64,000 bases of DNA from Sporolactobacillus sp. CQH2019 (GTDB lineage: Bacteria; Bacillota; Bacilli; Bacillales; Sporolactobacillaceae). The number at the start of each line of letters is the position of its first letter. Positions within the stretch are counted from its first letter, which is position 1. A program made the translations under genes and the position numbers. The stretch covers positions 186,409 through 250,408 of the forward strand of contig NZ_JARAJZ010000007.1 of assembly GCF_028765345.1 (NCBI RefSeq), written 5' to 3'. Shown piece after piece: positions 1 through 8,419 of this stretch. A model generated the notes under the pieces. That model made no database searches. It saw only the letters and a list, made by a program, of their open reading frames with translations, and was not told the DNA's origin.

Positions 1-1286
1 CGCTTATACAGAGCGTACGATATCATGATTCCTGCCGCCGCCATGAGCATTCCCGGCAGTTTAAAATAGTACCCGACGAACAGGCTCTGCAGGAGCGCGG
101 TTGTCAGAATGGACAGTGGAAAGAACCAGGCCGAGCGATTCCTTTTTTCTTCATAAAGCTGCTTCATCGTTTTCCATCCGATGCCGCTTAAAGCGGAAAT
201 GGACGGCGCGAGCATAATGAAATAATAACGGTGGAAAAATCCCGCGAGATTAAAAAATATAAAAGCAGGAATGAATGAAGCCGCCCAAAATACGGTTTCC
301 CGTCCTTTTTTGCTTTTGAACCATGTTTTATGATCTTTTTCTTTAAGAGTCAGATAAAGTGCCGGCATACCGAAAAAAACAAAGGGAAGAAACCAGCTGA
401 TCTGTGTTCCGTAGCCGACACGCAACAGCCGCGGAAAACTTAAAATTCGGCTGACCGGCGTTGATGCTGCTGCCGGCTTTGCGGATCCGAGACCGGTCGA
501 CTGGCCTAAAAAGCGTTCGGATCCATTGTATCCTAAAGCCAGCTCGGCTACGGAATTCGTCATGCTGCTGCCGACGTAGGGACGGGCATATTTCGATATA
601 TGATCAACAGTAAAAGCCCAGGAAAAGGAGATCAGCACCATAATCACAAGTGCGACAGTCAGCTTGCTCAGCCTTTTTCGCATGTTTTCGTTGGATGCGA
701 CCAGATAAAACAGAATAAAAGCCGGAAGGACAATATAGGCCTGAAGCATTTTCACATTGAAACCGAGCCCGAGCATGGCAAAAGAGGCATAAAGCCAGCC
801 GTTTTTATTGGTTTTAACAGATTTGAACAAAAAGAGCGTCCCGATCAGGAGGACGAGAATCAGAATGGAATCGACATTGTTCGTCCGGGCAACGGCGACG
901 GCCACAGGGGTTGTGGCGAGGAGAAGCGCTGCGATACGTGCATTGAACCGGCCGAAGGAAGGTTTAATCAAAAAATAGATGAGAAGCACGGATCCCGCCT
1001 CGGCCAATGCCTGCGGGAGAACGACGCTCCACCCGTGAATGCCGAAGACAAGAGCAGATACCGTTTGAATCCAGAACGCCAGGGGCGGCTTGTCCACCGT
1101 AACAAAGCCGGCCGGATCAAAAGAGGCAAAGAAAAAATTATGAAAGTTCCGGGTCATACTGGTAATAGCCGCCGTATAATAAGGGTTGGCGATTTGTATG
1201 GTCCAGACGCCCCAGAGGTCAAGCACCAGAGACAGACAAACGATCAGGACGAGCCACCCGTCTACCTTGCGAAACACTTGCGTCAC
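1..1286 (-). CDS. Family 39 glycosyltransferase (PMT-like membrane protein), 3' part outside the window
   Basis: The reverse strand reads without a stop for about 428 codons from a GTG at 1286, preceded by a GGGGGAA ribosome site. The product is an integral membrane protein with many hydrophobic helices. Near the N-terminus it has an NPYYTAAI segment followed by FVTVDKPPLAFW, the luminal acidic-loop signature of the YkcB/YycA group of GT39 (ArnT/PMT-like) enzymes. Members of this family use polyprenyl-phosphate-linked sugars to glycosylate an extracytoplasmic acceptor; the acceptor here is unknown. The C-terminus lies beyond position 1, so completeness cannot be judged. Family call is from recognised sequence character, not from a search. 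Confidence 0.82.
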   Translation of the reverse strand, partial: MTQVFRKVDGWLVLIVCLSLVLDLWGVWTIQIANPYYTAAITSMTRNFHNFFFASFDPAGFVTVDKPPLAFWIQTVSALVFGIHGWSVVLPQALAEAGSVLLIYFLIKPSFGRFNARIAALLLATTPVAVAVARTNNVDSILILVLLIGTLFLFKSVKTNKNGWLYASFAMLGLGFNVKMLQAYIVLPAFILFYLVASNENMRKRLSKLTVALVIMVLISFSWAFTVDHISKYARPYVGSSMTNSVAELALGYNGSERFLGQSTGLGSAKPAAASTPVSRILSFPRLLRVGYGTQISWFLPFVFFGMPALYLTLKEKDHKTWFKSKKGRETVFWAASFIPAFIFFNLAGFFHRYYFIMLAPSISALSGIGWKTMKQLYEEKRNRSAWFFPLSILTTALLQSLFVGYYFKLPGMLMAAAGIMISYALYK

Positions 1287-1770
1287 TTCTGTTCCCCCGC
1301 TTTAACAAGATCTTTTTCTGATTATTGTGTCGAAATCAAAAACAGGCTTCACTCAAACTCCCGAGACAGACTTGCATGTATTCTTGATATGTTAATAATT
1401 CGGTTCGCCTGGTCATAATCCTTTCGCTTAAGCACAATTATTTCTCCCAGTCTAAATCCTGTCCGGAAACAAAAAAATAGGATGAATATCCACGGGATTA
1501 AACTTGTCGGCTTCATCCTCTTCGAAATATCTATTCGTTATGTCTTCAACTTCTTCAAGGGTAACGGATAGGCGGGAAGAGATCTCTTGAGCCGGGTTAT
1601 TCAAAATTATTTTTTCCCTTCCCACAATCCGACTTTAGTCCTCTGAACTGTATTCTTTTTTACGAGCATTCCTTTAGCTCGTTGTCCTTCTGTCAATTGA
1701 TGATCGACTCTTCCTGAAACCATTTCTTGAAAGACGGAGAACGCTTCCATGATCCATGAATTTTTGCAAC
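1287..1770. other. Gene-poor, apparently degraded stretch
   Basis: No convincing gene is visible. On the reverse strand a reading frame ending near 1460 encodes an acidic peptide (contains VTLEEVEDITNRYF) but has no good start, and the frame upstream of it is interrupted. It looks like the C-terminal remnant of a lost gene. I do not recognise the family. Confidence 0.4.
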
Positions 1771-2316
1771 GGCCGATAAACTTCCAGATCTGGCCGGAAG
1801 GAGCCCGAAAATGGCCGGTAAACTTCCAGATCTGGCAAATGGCCGATAAACAGCTAAACTGCCTGCAACGGTCGATAAAGGACTGGAATCCAATCCATAC
1901 GGCCGGTCCGCCGGTAAGTATCGCCCTGAAAAAAGAGTGAATCGCCCTACAGCAGTGAACGATCGCCCTGAAATGGTCCCGATTCGCCCTGTTCCAGCAG
2001 AGTATCGCCCCGCCAAGAGTGAATCGCCCTGAAAAAAGAGTGAATCGCCCTACAGCAGTGAATGATCGCCCCGGAATGGTCTCGATTCGCCCTATTTTGG
2101 CGGAGTATCGCCCCGAAAAAAGAATGAATCGCCCTACAGTAGCGAACGATCGCCCTGAAATGGTCTCGATTCGCCCTGTTCCAGCGGAGTATCGCCCCGT
2201 CAAGAGTGAATCGCCCTGAAAAAAGAATGAATCGCCCTACAGCAGTGAATGATCGCCCTGAAATGGTCTCGATTCGCCCTGTTCCAGCAGAGTATCGCCC
2301 CGCCAAGAGTTTAGGC
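1771..2316. repeat. 21-bp-periodic array of TCGCCC (and GGCCGR) motifs
   Basis: The hexamer TCGCCC begins at 1921, 1942, 1963, 1984, 2005, 2024, 2045, 2066, 2087, 2108, 2129, 2150, 2171, 2192, 2211, 2232, 2253, 2274 and 2295. That is 19 copies, all 21 bp apart except two steps of 19 bp (2005 to 2024 and 2192 to 2211). A second motif, GGCCGR, is spaced the same way at 1771, 1792 and 1813. The TCGCCC units form a higher-order repeat of about 103 bp. On the reverse strand the array can be read as GRxxxxx heptapeptides, but the two 19-bp steps break that frame, so a DNA-level role or a purely selfish repeat is more likely than a protein. Confidence 0.9.
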
Positions 2317-2385
2317 CGAAAATAACGGCTGATAAACTGCTTGCCACGATTAATTAAATCAATCAGGTACAATCTTGATGTTCCC

Positions 2386-2401
2386 ATTATTCACACTTAT
2401 T
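2386..2401 (+). repeat. 16-bp inverted repeat, left copy
   Basis: ATTATTCACACTTATT here is the exact reverse complement of 4880-4895. The repeat does not extend cleanly on either side. The pair bounds 2.5 kb that contains the small yjcZ-like and yjfB-like genes. Whether it marks the ends of an inserted element is not clear. Confidence 0.7.
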
Positions 2402-3441
2402 GATTTCGGTCCATTTAACATTGATTTTTTGGCTGTTACTGTCGATTTTCACCACGATTTACAGCGGTACGCGGCAGGGCGAAGAAAAAGATCGGCTGTT
2501 TCCGCCAGGTAACACCTGTCCATGCCGGATATTCCCTTTCTCAGCGGAATAAATCACCGTTCGGGCCAAACGATCGTTTTTCAGAAGAATCAACAGCGTT
2601 TTTACGCCGCGGCCTGACTGGATACATGAGTTGAGGGATATTCACTTTCTTTTTTTAATTCGATAATAAAGTTTTGGTCTATGGCGTGATTGACATTTTT
2701 AACTTTTATAAATCCAAACTGGACAAGTCATCCTTTTGCCTGCGCTCGGCGGCTCCGGGACGTCTGCGATTTGTTTTCTCGTGCAGCCGTATAAGCGAAT
2801 CCAAGAGCTTGCAGATAAAGCGGAACATAATCGGATGATGGCAACTGGATCATTTAAGACTTTTGGGAATCGCGGTGAAGAGAAGATGAACCAAGTATTT
2901 TTTCACCCCCGATAAAAGGGCGCCAAGGGTCAAAGTGACGCATTCTGCAAAAAAGTGCGGAAAACAAATAGAAAAGCCCCAGTGTCGGCCGTGACTTTTC
3001 AATAAGCAAAAATGAATGTTGACTGATTTATTTTATCACGGCCGGAACGGGGCGGACAACTCCGTCATGCAGGGGCAGTGCCCGATGCGGCTGCATGAAC
3101 CGCCGCCGAAGCACGATCTCAAGGCGCGGAAGCGTGATAAGAAGCCTGCTCTTCGATATTGTGATTGCGTGATTAATGATTATGATGCGCCAGTGTTGAT
3201 TTGTGGAAGCTATGAACGAATAGCACTGGACCGGATTATGAAATATGCGATGTTTCAGCGGGGGACTGCGCGAAGAGAATCGATTAAGATATTGTTTCTT
3301 GGCCCTTACCGCGACGGGATTATATAGAAAAGCAAAAGAGATTCCGGCGATCCTCAGGATGGCACAGGCGCGGGTGAAAATGCAAATTAATTAGATGGGG
3401 AAAGAGAAAAAAGGTGGAAAGCAAACCAAAAGGAGGTTTGC
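2402..3441. other. About 1 kb without a convincing gene
   Basis: The stretch is rich in stops and short frames. The longest forward frame (3016-3327, 103 codons) has no ribosome site and no recognisable features, so I do not call it a gene. There is a strong AAGGAGG at about 3430 that leads into a very short frame, listed separately. Otherwise I see nothing I can support. Confidence 0.45.
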
Positions 3442-3498
3442 ATGAATGGATACGGCAATTTGTTTTTAATAAACGAAAGAAGCTCCGACAATAATTAA
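3442..3498 (+). pseudogene. Orphan start region, possible remnant of a second yjcZ-like gene
   Basis: A strong AGGAGG with five-base spacing precedes an ATG that encodes MNGYGN and then runs into stop after 18 codons, overlapping the 3' end of the opposing yjcZ-like gene. Small YjcZ-type genes often begin with MNGYG or MGYG. I infer that the signal and first codons of a second copy were left behind by a deletion or inversion. It could also be chance. Confidence 0.3.
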
Positions 3499-3576
3499 CA
3501 GAATGAACAGCACAACAATTAGAGCAAAGCTGCTGCCGGCTCCGTATCCGCCACTGTATCCGCCATCATATCCCAA
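3466..3576 (-). CDS. yjcZ: YjcZ-family small sporulation protein (36 aa)
   Basis: A 36-residue product starts at a TTG behind AAGGAGGTG. It has a Gly/Tyr-rich head (MGYDGGYSGGYGAGS) and then a single hydrophobic helix (FALIVVLFILLIIVGASF) ending in VY, which is the classic YjcZ-family layout. Family members are tiny membrane proteins found in spore-forming Bacillales and are commonly annotated as sporulation proteins; their molecular role is not established. Confidence 0.88.
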   Translation of the reverse strand: MGYDGGYSGGYGAGSSFALIVVLFILLIIVGASFVY

Positions 3577-3762
3577 GAAAAGCACCTCCTTATCACGTGA
3601 TAATACACTGTATGAGCGGACAGGCGATCATGAAGGGGACAAATGGATGAATGATAGTGCCTGTTTTGTCGGCTGGCTGCGGCGGCGCAAAGCGACCATG
3701 TTCGCTCTGGTGCCGGGAAAAAAAGAAAATGTATCCTGTTAGAATACATTTTCTTCACTGAT

Positions 3763-3936
3763 TTATCCTTTTAGGTCGATAAAATTACCTAGATTCGGAT
3801 CTGAAGCCTGTATCATTTTAGTTAATTGAGCTGCATTCTGTTGCTCATTATCCAAAGTCATTTTGGCTACATCAATTCCGACATTCTGACTAAGTAAAGC
3901 TTGGCTCATGCTAGTTGATAAAGCTGCAATGTCCAA
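3763..3936 (-). CDS. yjfB: YjfB-family protein (putative motility-related)
   Basis: The 57-residue product begins MDIAALSTSMSQ and ends NLGNFIDLKG, both typical of the YjfB family. I chose the TTG at 3936 because GGAGGTG lies five bases upstream; a GTG at 3951 would put the start inside the ribosome site. The family is short, soluble and amphipathic and is labelled as putative motility protein on the basis of gene regulation in Bacillus; the biochemical role is unknown. Confidence 0.85.
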   Translation of the reverse strand: MDIAALSTSMSQALLSQNVGIDVAKMTLDNEQQNAAQLTKMIQASDPNLGNFIDLKG

Positions 3937-4223
3937 GATATTCACCTCCACTGTTGTTATTATCGGAAAGATATTGAAAATCTAAAATGCGGGCGGATGG
4001 GCCTGGCATAGCTATAACTGGAAGAAGCAAATCAGCGCGCGGGCGGCAACAAAACAGGCTTTATGAAAAGCTTCGCGGAGCTTTTAAAGCGATTAATCAA
4101 AAAGGACTGAATCATAAGTACTTGAATCACTTAAATAGGCCTTTTTCAGGGCCTTAAAATGATGCAAAGTTATCATTAAATTAAGCAAATACAGGCGATA
4201 TTCGCTATGAGGAGATGATTGAT

Positions 4224-4460
4224 TTGGCACCCTGCAATGATCAAAATGAACTGAGAGAAATCATTTTGCTTTTGAATGCTGAACAGAAACCACTCCATTC
4301 TGACGAAATTGCCCGCAAATTAAATCTGGATTCCATTCATCTATTGAAAATGTTATGGAGCCCATCCGACAAAAAATATTTTAAAATTATCGTCAATAAA
4401 AATCAGAAAAATGGGATATGCCAACCTAGCTATCGATTGAATGTGGAGAGTGCGGAGTGA
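4224..4460 (+). CDS. Small protein with winged-helix-like character
   Basis: About 78 residues. The TTG at 4224 is the better start because AGGAG at 4210-4214 directly abuts the upstream ATG at 4215, leaving no spacing for it. The N-terminal half (ELREIILLLN, then LHSDEIARKLNLDSIHLLKML) looks like two helices of a winged helix-turn-helix domain. It stands alone between the yjfB-like gene and a gene-poor region. I do not recognise the family and propose DNA binding only as a possibility. Confidence 0.55.
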   Translation: MAPCNDQNELREIILLLNAEQKPLHSDEIARKLNLDSIHLLKMLWSPSDKKYFKIIVNKNQKNGICQPSYRLNVESAE

Positions 4461-5296
4461 ACGTTCTTAAGGGTACATTTTTGAATTTCGATGGAAAGGC
4501 CGGCACTCATTGAACGTTGGGCACATGATGAACTTACTGCCATAAAAAAATTTAGAGCTTTTCGTTATGTTTGATTTACAAATTTTATTGAATTTTATAA
4601 AATGGGTATCCTTTCAACTCATATCTATGGCCGGAACGCAGCCCGTTCTTCCGGTTTTATTGAGCCATGTGATCGGACGTTAACATTTGAACAGCCGATA
4701 TCTGTCGCCTATTCAGATAAATCCTGACGGAAATCGTTCATATAGGTTGGAAAATCAGCGGTAAGCTGCTCCTATCATCAATAACTGACGCCTTATCGTT
4801 AGTAAGCTGGCCGATATCAACGGTTACAGTCAAGAAATCATCGGCAAAGCACCGAATATCGACCAACGGTCAAAAAATAAATAAGTGTGAATAATCAGAA
4901 CTGAGAAAGATTTTTTTAACAGACATCGTGCCGTTTTCAACGGCAGCGGAACGATCATTATGCATGTAATCGGTACGGAATGCTATTTGCCGGATTGGAT
5001 GAATAAGAAGGATCATCATATTTTATCATTTATATCGTGTGACTGCCTGCCGAGATCAGAAATTGATCGATTTTTCAGGCTGGATTTTATTCGATAAAAC
5101 GGTCTGATAAAGGAACGGTTTTTGGAGCAGTCAATACGTCCGGCTGCGTCAGGAAACCTGAATTCATTCTGATCGGAGAACCTTTTACATCGGGCACAGA
5201 AAAAGGACGAGGAAAGAAGAAAAATGTGTTTAATTTTAGAAAAATCGGGGAATTCGTAAAGCAAGCCTGTTTCTATCATTTCGAGGAGGGAAGCTG
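4461..5296. other. 836-bp stretch before mgsR with no clear gene
   Basis: No frame has both a ribosome site and recognisable features. A 45-codon frame at 4960-5097 (ATG, many charged and aromatic residues) has no convincing Shine-Dalgarno. Several GCCGATATC-like words occur between 4690 and 4860 and may be decayed relatives of the repeat units at 1.8-2.3 kb. The mgsR promoter should lie in the last 100 bp, but I cannot place it. Confidence 0.4.
4880..4895 (-). repeat. 16-bp inverted repeat, right copy
   Basis: Reverse complement of 2386-2401, exact over 16 bp. Confidence 0.7.
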
Positions 5297-5683
5297 ATGA
5301 AAAAGCTGATTTTCTATACGTATCCGAGTTGTACATCGTGCAGAAAAACGAAGGGCTGGCTAAGGGATCATGCAGTCAGTTATGAAGAACGGCACCTTTT
5401 CCGCAACCGGCCGAATGTTGCCGAGCTGATGGAGTTAATTAAGTTGTCGAAATCAGGAGTGGAAGATATTCTCGCTACCCGAAGCACAACGTATAAGCAG
5501 CTCGATTTTGATCTGGATAATCTTCCCCTGAGCCGGGCGCTTCGTCTTCTCTCTGAAGAACCCAGGCTGCTGAAAAGGCCGATACTTACGGACGGAGAAC
5601 GCCTGGTTGTCGGCTATCATCGGGATGATCTGATGCAAATGGTTTTTCAGAAAGCAGACGATCAGGCGCCTGTCAAATCGTAA
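5297..5683 (+). CDS. mgsR: Spx/MgsR-type ArsC-family regulator
   Basis: A 128-residue thioredoxin-fold protein of the ArsC/Spx family. The redox switch is the CTSC motif at residues 12-15 in YPSCTSCRKTKGWL, followed by the ArsC-type RPILTDGERLVVGY segment near the C-terminus. Spx-family proteins bind the RNA polymerase alpha subunit rather than DNA alone; MgsR (YqgZ) is the paralogue that sits beside comGA in Bacillus subtilis, where it controls a subset of the general stress regulon. The location next to comGA here supports MgsR over Spx. The start has a GAGGAGGG ribosome site. A terminator follows directly. Confidence 0.85.
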   Translation: MKKLIFYTYPSCTSCRKTKGWLRDHAVSYEERHLFRNRPNVAELMELIKLSKSGVEDILATRSTTYKQLDFDLDNLPLSRALRLLSEEPRLLKRPILTDGERLVVGYHRDDLMQMVFQKADDQAPVKS

Positions 5684-5693
5684 TCCTTCCAGT

Positions 5694-5719
5694 GATGCCT
5701 GTCCGGGCATCTTTTTTTT
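5694..5719 (+). terminator. Intrinsic terminator after mgsR
   Basis: GATGCC and GGCATC form a stem with a six-base loop, followed by eight T residues. It separates mgsR from comGA. Confidence 0.8.
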
Positions 5720-6038
5720 GCCGGAATCCGACATTTTTTTCTCGGCCGAGAAGGAATTTGCTTTCCGTGTATGGAATAAGTTATTCGGTCGCCTTTTCCC
5801 GCAGACCGATTGATAGCCGATAAGGCAGAAAGAAGGTGCATTTTTGCAGGACCTGACAAATGACGTCGAAGAAAGAAGCCGGACACTGCTGCAGCATGCA
5901 TACAGGGCCGACGCCTCCGACATCCATTTTATTCCCCGGAAAAAGGATACGCTGATCGAGCTGAGAATCGACGGCTATCTTTATGAACTGGCGATTCTGG
6001 CCAGGGAAGAAGCAGAGAGGATTATCAATCATTTTAAG

Positions 6039-6057
6039 TTTCTTTCCGGGATGGATA
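6039..6057 (+). repeat. attL core (19 bp)
   Basis: Identical to 44289-44307. It lies within comGA codons 66-72 (encoding FLSGMD plus one base). Bases diverge immediately on both sides of the repeat. Confidence 0.93.
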
Positions 6058-6081
6058 AGCAGCGTAAAATATCCCATTGTA

Positions 6082-7401
6082 TCAGTGATTTTGAGCTTTA
6101 TCTTCACTTCTGCCCCACAGCTGCCCCATGAAATTTTCGTAACGTTCCGCGCTTGCCTCAGCCACATGATGTGAAACATGATGATAGATATTCATGGTCG
6201 TATCTACTTTTGAATGGCCTAAACGTTCGCTGACATATTTTGAGTCGGCCCCTGAGTCCATTTCCATGACCGTATGTGTATGTCTCAGAGCGTGAGTAGA
6301 GATATGGTCAATGCCGGCCTTCTCACAGGCTTTACGGATCCAGAAACGTACGGTAAGATGGGAAAGGAAGGATTGACCATCTTGACCTGTAAAAATGAGA
6401 TTGCGGGTATTCCGGATCCCATTGGCCATATTGAATTCATGCTGCTTGTGTTTCCAGGCGAGCAGTATTTTATTTGTCTCGGAGTCCAATTCAACCATTC
6501 TATGAGAGGATTTAGTCTTAGGCTCTGTGATTACCGTACCAACGTGAGTGATATGAACAGCTGTTTTGTTTACCTCAATGCTCTGATCATGGTAATCATC
6601 CCAAGTCAAAGCAATTAATTCACCACAGCGAAGGCCTGTATTCAGATCAAAAAACAGGGCGGTAAATGATTTCATGGCTTTTTCTTGCAGATCGGTGAGC
6701 CTGGATAAATGTACGACATTCTTATTGATTTCCACTGCTAATTTAGCATTTCGCTCTCCGTTCAATTCTAGAAGCTGTTTTCTTTGTTCACTGATCACTT
6801 TTTGCAGTACAAAGATGGATTGAGTCAGACGATCATATTCCGATCTTGCAGCAATCATAAACTTCGGAATCTCGTCATATTCCAGTATTTTTTTCTTTTC
6901 TTTGTCTATCTTTCTGTTTGTAATAACTACGTCTGCGGCGGGATTCGTCTGCAGGTAACCGGTCTTCACTGCAATCTTAAACGCATCATGATAGCGCCGG
7001 TGAAAGGTGCGGACAGATGATATGGCATATCGCTTAGAAAGTCGATTAATGAATTTCTGATAGGTGATGCTGTTGAGCTTGTCCAGCATCAAGTTTCCTA
7101 GTTCGGGCTTAATCACTTTGATAGATCGCTTGATATTCATCAATGTATTGTACGCTAATTTGTCCTCTTTATAGGTCTCATACCAAAAATCTAAGAAAGC
7201 ACCAACGGTAATCCGATCATTCTTGTAGGCACCATCTTCAACCTTACGGGCTACCATCCGGCCTTCAGCCCGAGCATCGCGTTCCTTACTATAGCCTCCT
7301 TGTGATTTTTCTTTCCAATTTCCTGTATTCGGGTCCATATACCGAACGCGATATTGCCACTTTCCATTGCGTTCTCGAGTTGTCAAAGAAACTCCAATCA
7401 T
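6082..7401 (-). CDS. int: Phage tyrosine recombinase (integrase)
   Basis: A 439-residue site-specific recombinase. The N-terminus has the AP2-like arm-binding domain (QYRVRYMDPNTGNW), then a SAM-like core-binding domain, then the catalytic domain with the expected residues: Arg258 in TGLRCGE, His370 and Arg373 in HALRH, His396 in LGHS and nucleophile Tyr406 in NIYHHV. The ATG at 7401 is chosen because AAAGGAGG sits seven bases upstream; an in-frame ATG at 7422 lies before that site. Between the core-binding and catalytic parts there is a long charged stretch of about 50 residues. It lies next to attL and points toward it, as in most temperate phages of Bacillota. It should catalyse insertion into and, with a partner, excision from comGA. 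Confidence 0.95.
   Translation of the reverse strand: MIGVSLTTRERNGKWQYRVRYMDPNTGNWKEKSQGGYSKERDARAEGRMVARKVEDGAYKNDRITVGAFLDFWYETYKEDKLAYNTLMNIKRSIKVIKPELGNLMLDKLNSITYQKFINRLSKRYAISSVRTFHRRYHDAFKIAVKTGYLQTNPAADVVITNRKIDKEKKKILEYDEIPKFMIAARSEYDRLTQSIFVLQKVISEQRKQLLELNGERNAKLAVEINKNVVHLSRLTDLQEKAMKSFTALFFDLNTGLRCGELIALTWDDYHDQSIEVNKTAVHITHVGTVITEPKTKSSHRMVELDSETNKILLAWKHKQHEFNMANGIRNTRNLIFTGQDGQSFLSHLTVRFWIRKACEKAGIDHISTHALRHTHTVMEMDSGADSKYVSERLGHSKVDTTMNIYHHVSHHVAEASAERYENFMGQLWGRSEDKAQNH
6108..6129 (+). promoter_or_regulatory. Candidate integrase arm-type site, inside the 3' end of int
   Basis: A 22-bp stretch built around TGCCCCACAG is repeated exactly at 44142-44163. In the circular phage these two copies would flank the attP core at about 50 bp on one side and 125 bp on the other, which is the expected layout for arm sites bound by the N-terminal domain of a tyrosine recombinase. 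This copy also encodes residues near the integrase C-terminus. Confidence 0.65.
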
Positions 7402-7423
7402 GTAATTTCCTCCTTTCGGCATC

Positions 7424-7434
7424 CTGTGGGGCAG
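7424..7434 (-). promoter_or_regulatory. Third copy of the integrase arm motif, upstream of int
   Basis: CTGCCCCACAG on the minus strand, 22 bases or so upstream of the int start codon and just before its ribosome site. It matches the core of the two 22-bp repeats at 6108 and 44142 in 11 of 11 bases. Binding here could let the integrase limit its own expression or extend the attP arm complex; that is inference. Confidence 0.5.
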
Positions 7435-7465
7435 GGGAGAACTTGCATCACCTCCTTATTAAAAT

Positions 7466-8380
7466 TCATTGTGCCTTTTGATAACAATTCAAATATAATA
7501 TTCCCGTTGTGTAACAATCGCCTAATGCATCATGTGATTTGTACGTACCGAGGCCAAGCTCTTTTTTAAGCGTTTCTAGCTTATAATTTGTGACACCGCC
7601 GATCAAGCGGCGAGAAAGGAAAAGTGTGTCGATTACTCTGAATCTATCAGTGTTAATTTGGCATCTATCACATGCTGAAAATAGGAATTTCATATCGAAA
7701 GAAGCGTTGTGAGCCACCAGTGTTTGACATTTTATGTATTCAATGAATTTTGGTAAGACATCCTGAATTATGGGTGCATCGACCAACATATCTTCTGTAA
7801 TGCCTGTTATATTTGTGATTCTTGATGATAATTTGCTGAACTGTGGCTTGATGTAGCTTGAGAAAGTATCGACGATTTTCCCATCTGCATATTTTACAGC
7901 ACCAATTTGTATGATTTCACTGGTTTCTGGACTTAGGCCAGTGGTTTCAAAATCGATAACTGTGAATGCGCTAGATAATTTTCTTGCCTTAATGTAGCGG
8001 CTTCTGTTAGCTTGCCTGTGTTCTATATGAGGAGTGACAAATCTAATGTCTGGTTCAACCGTAGGTTCTTTGACAGGCGGTGTTTCAACTACCATGTCAA
8101 GTATTTCTTTCAATTGCTGATTATGGCTCTTTTTTGAAAAATCAACTTTTTCATCATTGATTGGTGCTTTGCTGTCCAGCGGTTCAGACTGCTTTAAATC
8201 TGGATCTCTAAGTTTTTGTACCAGAGATTTTGCTGGTTTATTCGGACAATTAACTTTCTTGGTTGTGACCTGCTGCTGCTTTTGCTGCGCCTCTTTGCGC
8301 TCGATTATCGCACCGATAATGGCAAAAATAACAAAAAGTGCAAACGCAATGCCTACTAACCAAAGAATAACCGACATCAT
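7466..8380 (-). CDS. Membrane-anchored DnaQ-like 3'-5' exonuclease
   Basis: 304 residues. Residues 5-27 form a transmembrane helix (ILWLVGIAFALFVIFAIIGAII), followed by a charged linker of about 110 residues and a DEDDh exonuclease domain from about 138: DFETTG (Asp143, Glu145), HNASFD (Asp229) and SHDALGD (His283, Asp288), all catalytic residues present. Such domains remove nucleotides from DNA or RNA 3' ends. Position between the integrase and the lysogeny switch, in the same leftward direction, suggests expression in the lysogen. A membrane anchor on a proofreading-type exonuclease is unusual; a role against incoming DNA is possible but unproven. Confidence 0.85.
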   Translation of the reverse strand: MMSVILWLVGIAFALFVIFAIIGAIIERKEAQQKQQQVTTKKVNCPNKPAKSLVQKLRDPDLKQSEPLDSKAPINDEKVDFSKKSHNQQLKEILDMVVETPPVKEPTVEPDIRFVTPHIEHRQANRSRYIKARKLSSAFTVIDFETTGLSPETSEIIQIGAVKYADGKIVDTFSSYIKPQFSKLSSRITNITGITEDMLVDAPIIQDVLPKFIEYIKCQTLVAHNASFDMKFLFSACDRCQINTDRFRVIDTLFLSRRLIGGVTNYKLETLKKELGLGTYKSHDALGDCYTTGILYLNCYQKAQ

Positions 8381-8419
8381 AATGACACCCCCGCTATATT
8401 AAGCTTTACTATTAAAAAA

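Larger units (their letters stand above)
5844..6131 (+). pseudogene. comGA: comGA 5' fragment, cut by the prophage at codon 66
   Basis: The N-terminal domain of the competence traffic ATPase ComGA, beginning at a TTG behind AAGGTG. It shows the GspE/PilB-type signature ADASDIHFIPRKKDTLIELRIDGYL. Genuine comGA sequence runs to the att core at 6039-6057; the frame then continues into phage DNA and stops at 6131, giving a chimeric 95-residue product without the ATPase core. The remainder of the gene lies at 44289-45182. Position 6039 is a codon boundary, as is 44289, so the two parts join in frame across the shared core. Confidence 0.9.

Noticed and set aside
600-1418. Forward frame of 272 codons opposite the glycosyltransferase gene
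   Set aside because: It is antisense to a well-supported membrane protein gene, very rich in charged residues, and has no start signals.
1921-2300. CRISPR array
   Set aside because: Repeat units are 21 bp with no unique spacers and no cas genes nearby; the pattern is a simple tandem array.
1607-2387. Reverse-strand frames encoding GRxxxxx heptapeptide repeats
   Set aside because: They exist only because the 21-bp DNA repeat keeps frame; the two 19-bp steps shift frame, there is no ribosome site, and the codon content is unlike real genes here.
3016-3327. 103-codon forward frame
   Set aside because: No ribosome site, no recognisable features, surrounded by stop-rich DNA.
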